The notes under the pieces: generated by a model
What the model was told of the DNA's origin: nothing
The model's database searches: none
The model's input: only the letters and a program-made list of their open reading frames with translations
Origin: Anaeramoeba flamelloides
Taxonomy: Eukaryota > Metamonada > Anaeramoebidae
Direction of reading: 5' to 3'
Length of the DNA: 64,000 nt
Assembly (NCBI GenBank): GCA_027625915.1
Contig: JANTQA010000060.1
Location: forward strand, 2,170,001-2,234,000
Part shown: positions 61,541-64,000 of the stretch, one piece after another
Position numbering within the stretch: the first letter of the stretch is position 1
Layout: the number at the start of each line of letters is the position of its first letter
Translations under genes and position numbers: made by a program

Positions 61541-61743
61541 TACAGTCAGTTTCACTTTTAAGGCACAAACTTTCAACGAAATTTAAGGCATAATAAAAAT
61601 CTCAAATTAAGGCACAAAATTCAAATTCTAGGAAAAAAACAATTGTAAAAAAAAAAAATTCCAAATTTTGTGCCTTAATTTGAGATTTTGATTTGCCTTA
61701 AATTTCATTGAAAGTTTGTGTCTTAAAAGTGAAACTGACTGTA
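61541..61743. mobile_element. Palindromic Tc1/mariner-type MITE, copy J
   Basis: A complete 203-bp copy, TACAGTCAGTTTCACTTTTA to GTGAAACTGACTGTA, with TA on both sides. It is among the best-preserved copies and close to the family consensus (AAGGCACAAACTTTCAACGA). Confidence 0.9.
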
Positions 61744-62213
61744 AACAAATATTAATAAAAAAAGATTAAGTAAAGTGAGATTATATAATGTCTTGTAATA
61801 TGTATTTATTTATTAGTAAATCTTCTTGTTAGCATTTTTTTAGTGTAATTTTCGTAATAAAAAATATTTAATACTTAATTCCAAATATTTATTTTTTCCT
61901 TTTTTTTGGTTTTTATTTTATTTTTCTAATAGATCTTACAAACAAAAAAAACCCTAAAAAGTGGAGTATAAATAAATTTAAAAAAATGATATTTTGAATA
62001 TATAAGAATATATACTTAAACAGTTTATTTTTTTTCGTACTTCAATACTTGGTAATAATATAGGATATTTAATAATTAAATTTTGAAAAATAAAAAAGTT
62101 ATAATTTTGTTATACCCCAACAAAAAAAATCATATCTTGAATAAAAATTTAAATGATTTGTACTCTATAATCGATTCTTTAAAAACACTAACTCTTTTTA
62201 TTTTTAATATTAT
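61744..62213. other. AT-rich spacer
   Basis: No gene or known repeat recognised. Confidence 0.45.
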
Positions 62214-62697
62214 TACAGTGATCAAAATAATTCGTACACAACAACTACTATAATCAGTGTTTCAAAATATTATCGGTACTTTTTTTTCTTCTTACTCCAA
62301 GTCAACATCCAATCCATAACCCAATAGTATACCTAAGTTCAAATCAATTTTGAAAGTAAAAATTTAGATATTTTTAGTAAAATTTAAATCCTTAATGCAA
62401 ATAGTTGAAAATTTTCCATAATATTCACAATTTTTTTTAATTTTTTTTGTTTTTTTAAATTTTCAAATTTATTAAAAATTAACTCTATTTTTTGAGATAA
62501 ATTTTCCAATTTGATCCTTCATTTTTAGAATTTCTTTTTAAATAATAGAACTTTAAGAAACCAATACCATATTTTTTGAGGGTTTATTATCAGTTTCTTA
62601 GATTGGTTAATGTATAGGTCTTCTATAACAAATAAACACGCTTTTTTTTTTGAAACACGCATTAAATAATTTTGCACGCTTTATTTTGACCACAGTA
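62214..62697. mobile_element. 480 bp Tc1/mariner-type non-autonomous element
   Basis: The left end TA-CAGTGATCAAAATAATTCGT and the right end, read on the minus strand, TA-CTGTGGTCAAAATAAAGCGT are imperfect inverted repeats of about 26 bases. A second shared word, CGTGTTTC/CAGTGTTTC, lies inside. TA flanks both. The 'CAGTG.TCAAAATAATTCG' style is typical of Tc1/mariner ends. No transposase frame is present. Its ends differ from the 200-bp palindromic MITE, so it is a separate family. Confidence 0.65.
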
Positions 62698-63135
62698 AAA
62701 ATTGAAAATTAATTTTTTTAAAAGTATTATAACGAGTTGATATGGTCTGTTGGCTCTCTATTTATCCAATTTTAAAGACCTGAGTTCTTTAAAAATTGTA
62801 CTTTAGCATATTTTAATATAAAAAGATTATTAAAACTACAACCTTAAATTATATGTTTCTGAGAGAGATCAACAAGTTAATGTGTATTTAAAATCTAAGC
62901 TTACCATTTGGAAAAGCCTAAAGCTTTTTGAAAGGTCACCCCCTTTTTTAAAAGCCTTTTTTTGTTATTAAGTTGACTGAAAAAAGAAGTAAATTAAGAT
63001 TTTTTCTGGTTTTTTGTCACAACAAACAATTTCAATTTACTTTTCTTCTCCAAGGCAAGTCGCAAAATTAGTCATACAAAAAATCCAAAAAAATTATTCA
63101 TTTTTTTTAATTCCATCGATCTTTTTTCTTTAAAA
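62698..63135. other. 5' flank of RPL19
   Basis: Somewhat more mixed composition, but no identifiable promoter motif and no other gene. Confidence 0.4.
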
Positions 63136-63870
63136 ATGGTTTCTTTAAAACTCCAAAAAAGATTAGCATCCTCAGTACTTGGTGTTGGTAAAAGAAGAGT
63201 CTGGTTAGATCCTAATGAAATCCAAACCATCTCCATGTCCAACTCTCGAAGAAGCATTCGAAAGCTTCACCGTGATGGTTTAATCATCAAAAAGCCCGAA
63301 AATGCCGTCTCGAGAACAAGATTCAGAAAGAGACTGATTGCCAAAAGAAAAGGAAGACACACCGGCTTAGGTAAAAGAAAGGGTACCAAAAAGACACGTA
63401 TGCCACCAAAGATCTTGTGGATCAGAAGAATTAGAATCTTGAGACGATTATTGAAGAAATACAGAGACTCTGGAAAAATCGATCGTCACACATACCACGA
63501 ACTCTACTTGAAAGCAAAAGGTAATGAATTCAAAAACAAAAGAAATTTGATTGAACACATCCACAGAGCTAAGGCCGAAAAGATCAGACAAGAGCAACTT
63601 GAACAACAAGCACAAGCCCGAATTGAAAAGAGAAAGAGCGCTCGTGAAAGAAGAAATAAACGTGTTCTTGAAAAGAGAGAAAAGTTTATGACCACCAATT
63701 TACATAAAGACTTAGAAAAGGGAATGGTAGTTGAAAAAACAAAAAAGAAACAACAACCAAAAAAGAAGCAACAGCCAAAGAAAAAAGAACAACCAAAGAA
63801 AAAAGAACAACCAAAAAAAAAGCAACAACCAAAAAAGAAGCAACAACAAAAGAAAAAAGGAAAGAAATAA
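63136..63870 (+). CDS. RPL19: 60S ribosomal protein eL19 with a long Lys/Gln/Pro tail
   Basis: A single-exon protein of 244 residues. The core matches eL19 throughout: [65 protein letters not shown], then [20 protein letters not shown], and [20 protein letters not shown]. It is part of the large subunit, and its long C-terminal helix contacts the small subunit. Typical eL19 ends near residue 190-200. Here about 40 extra residues follow, built from about seven KKxQP-like units (x is K or E), so the tail has grown by repeat expansion. Codon use is the most biased in the window, as expected for a ribosomal protein gene. The start ATG follows TCTTTAAAA. Confidence 0.97.
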   Translation: MVSLKLQKRLASSVLGVGKRRVWLDPNEIQTISMSNSRRSIRKLHRDGLIIKKPENAVSRTRFRKRLIAKRKGRHTGLGKRKGTKKTRMPPKILWIRRIRILRRLLKKYRDSGKIDRHTYHELYLKAKGNEFKNKRNLIEHIHRAKAEKIRQEQLEQQAQARIEKRKSARERRNKRVLEKREKFMTTNLHKDLEKGMVVEKTKKKQQPKKKQQPKKKEQPKKKEQPKKKQQPKKKQQQKKKGKK

Positions 63871-64000
63871 TCAACTCAACTACAATATTAAACTAAGAAA
63901 TACTCTTTTTCTATTTTTTTTTATTTTTTTTTCTTTTATTTCTTTTTTTTTTTTTTTTTCTTCATTTTTACTTTTCAATCTCTTCTTTTACAAATTATTT
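63871..64000. other. RPL19 3' flank
   Basis: T- and C-rich tract after the stop. Nothing further before the window ends. Confidence 0.5.

Overview
The window is eukaryotic nuclear DNA from a protist. It is very AT-rich (about four fifths A+T by eye), with sparse genes, short GT-AG introns, standard stop codons and proteins full of Lys/Glu, Asn and Asp low-complexity tracts. The gene set (CTR9, SGT1, ARF1, RPL19, Asterix, a RasGEF, a CAP-Gly protein) is purely eukaryotic. The style would fit a free-living amoeboid metamonad such as Anaeramoeba. That assignment is inference; no marker in the window proves it.

Layout from left to right: the 3' end of a bacterial-looking multi-pass membrane protein (1-498); a transposon-rich spacer; SGT1 with three exons (5201-6723); a long spacer with a G-quadruplex tract and MITEs; an aldo-keto reductase (12889-13818); a spacer; Asterix on the minus strand (21015-21338); a two-exon CAP-Gly coiled-coil gene (24908-25698); a RasGEF (29621-31921); a candidate structured non-coding RNA (about 32540-33060); ARF1 (37429-37968); a transposon cluster including a nested insertion (38474-41966); a small single-pass membrane protein on the minus strand (43381-43908); CTR9 on the minus strand, spread over 46678-54367 and split by a 4.0 kb intron; a lysine- and asparagine-rich protein with paired CxxC motifs (56207-58411); a decayed coding stretch; and RPL19 (63136-63870).

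The genes do not form a pathway. They are housekeeping genes: transcription elongation (CTR9, PAF1 complex), SCF/Hsp90 co-chaperone (SGT1), membrane traffic (ARF1), ER membrane-protein insertion (Asterix), Ras signalling (RasGEF), microtubule-plus-end or tubulin-cofactor type binding (CAP-Gly) and translation (RPL19).

Most of the remaining DNA is small mobile elements and AT-rich spacer. I could separate: a palindromic ~200 bp Tc1/mariner-type MITE (ten copies); two related 440 bp MITE families with TTA target duplications; a ~750 bp element with long inverted ends (three copies); a 480 bp Tc1/mariner-type element; a 1.27 kb element with arrays of TATCGCGAT-like motifs, inserted in one MITE; and two copies of a LINE, one still flanked by a clear target-site duplication inside the CTR9 intron. 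Comparing copies shows several nested insertions directly. I found no tRNA or rRNA gene and no CRISPR array.
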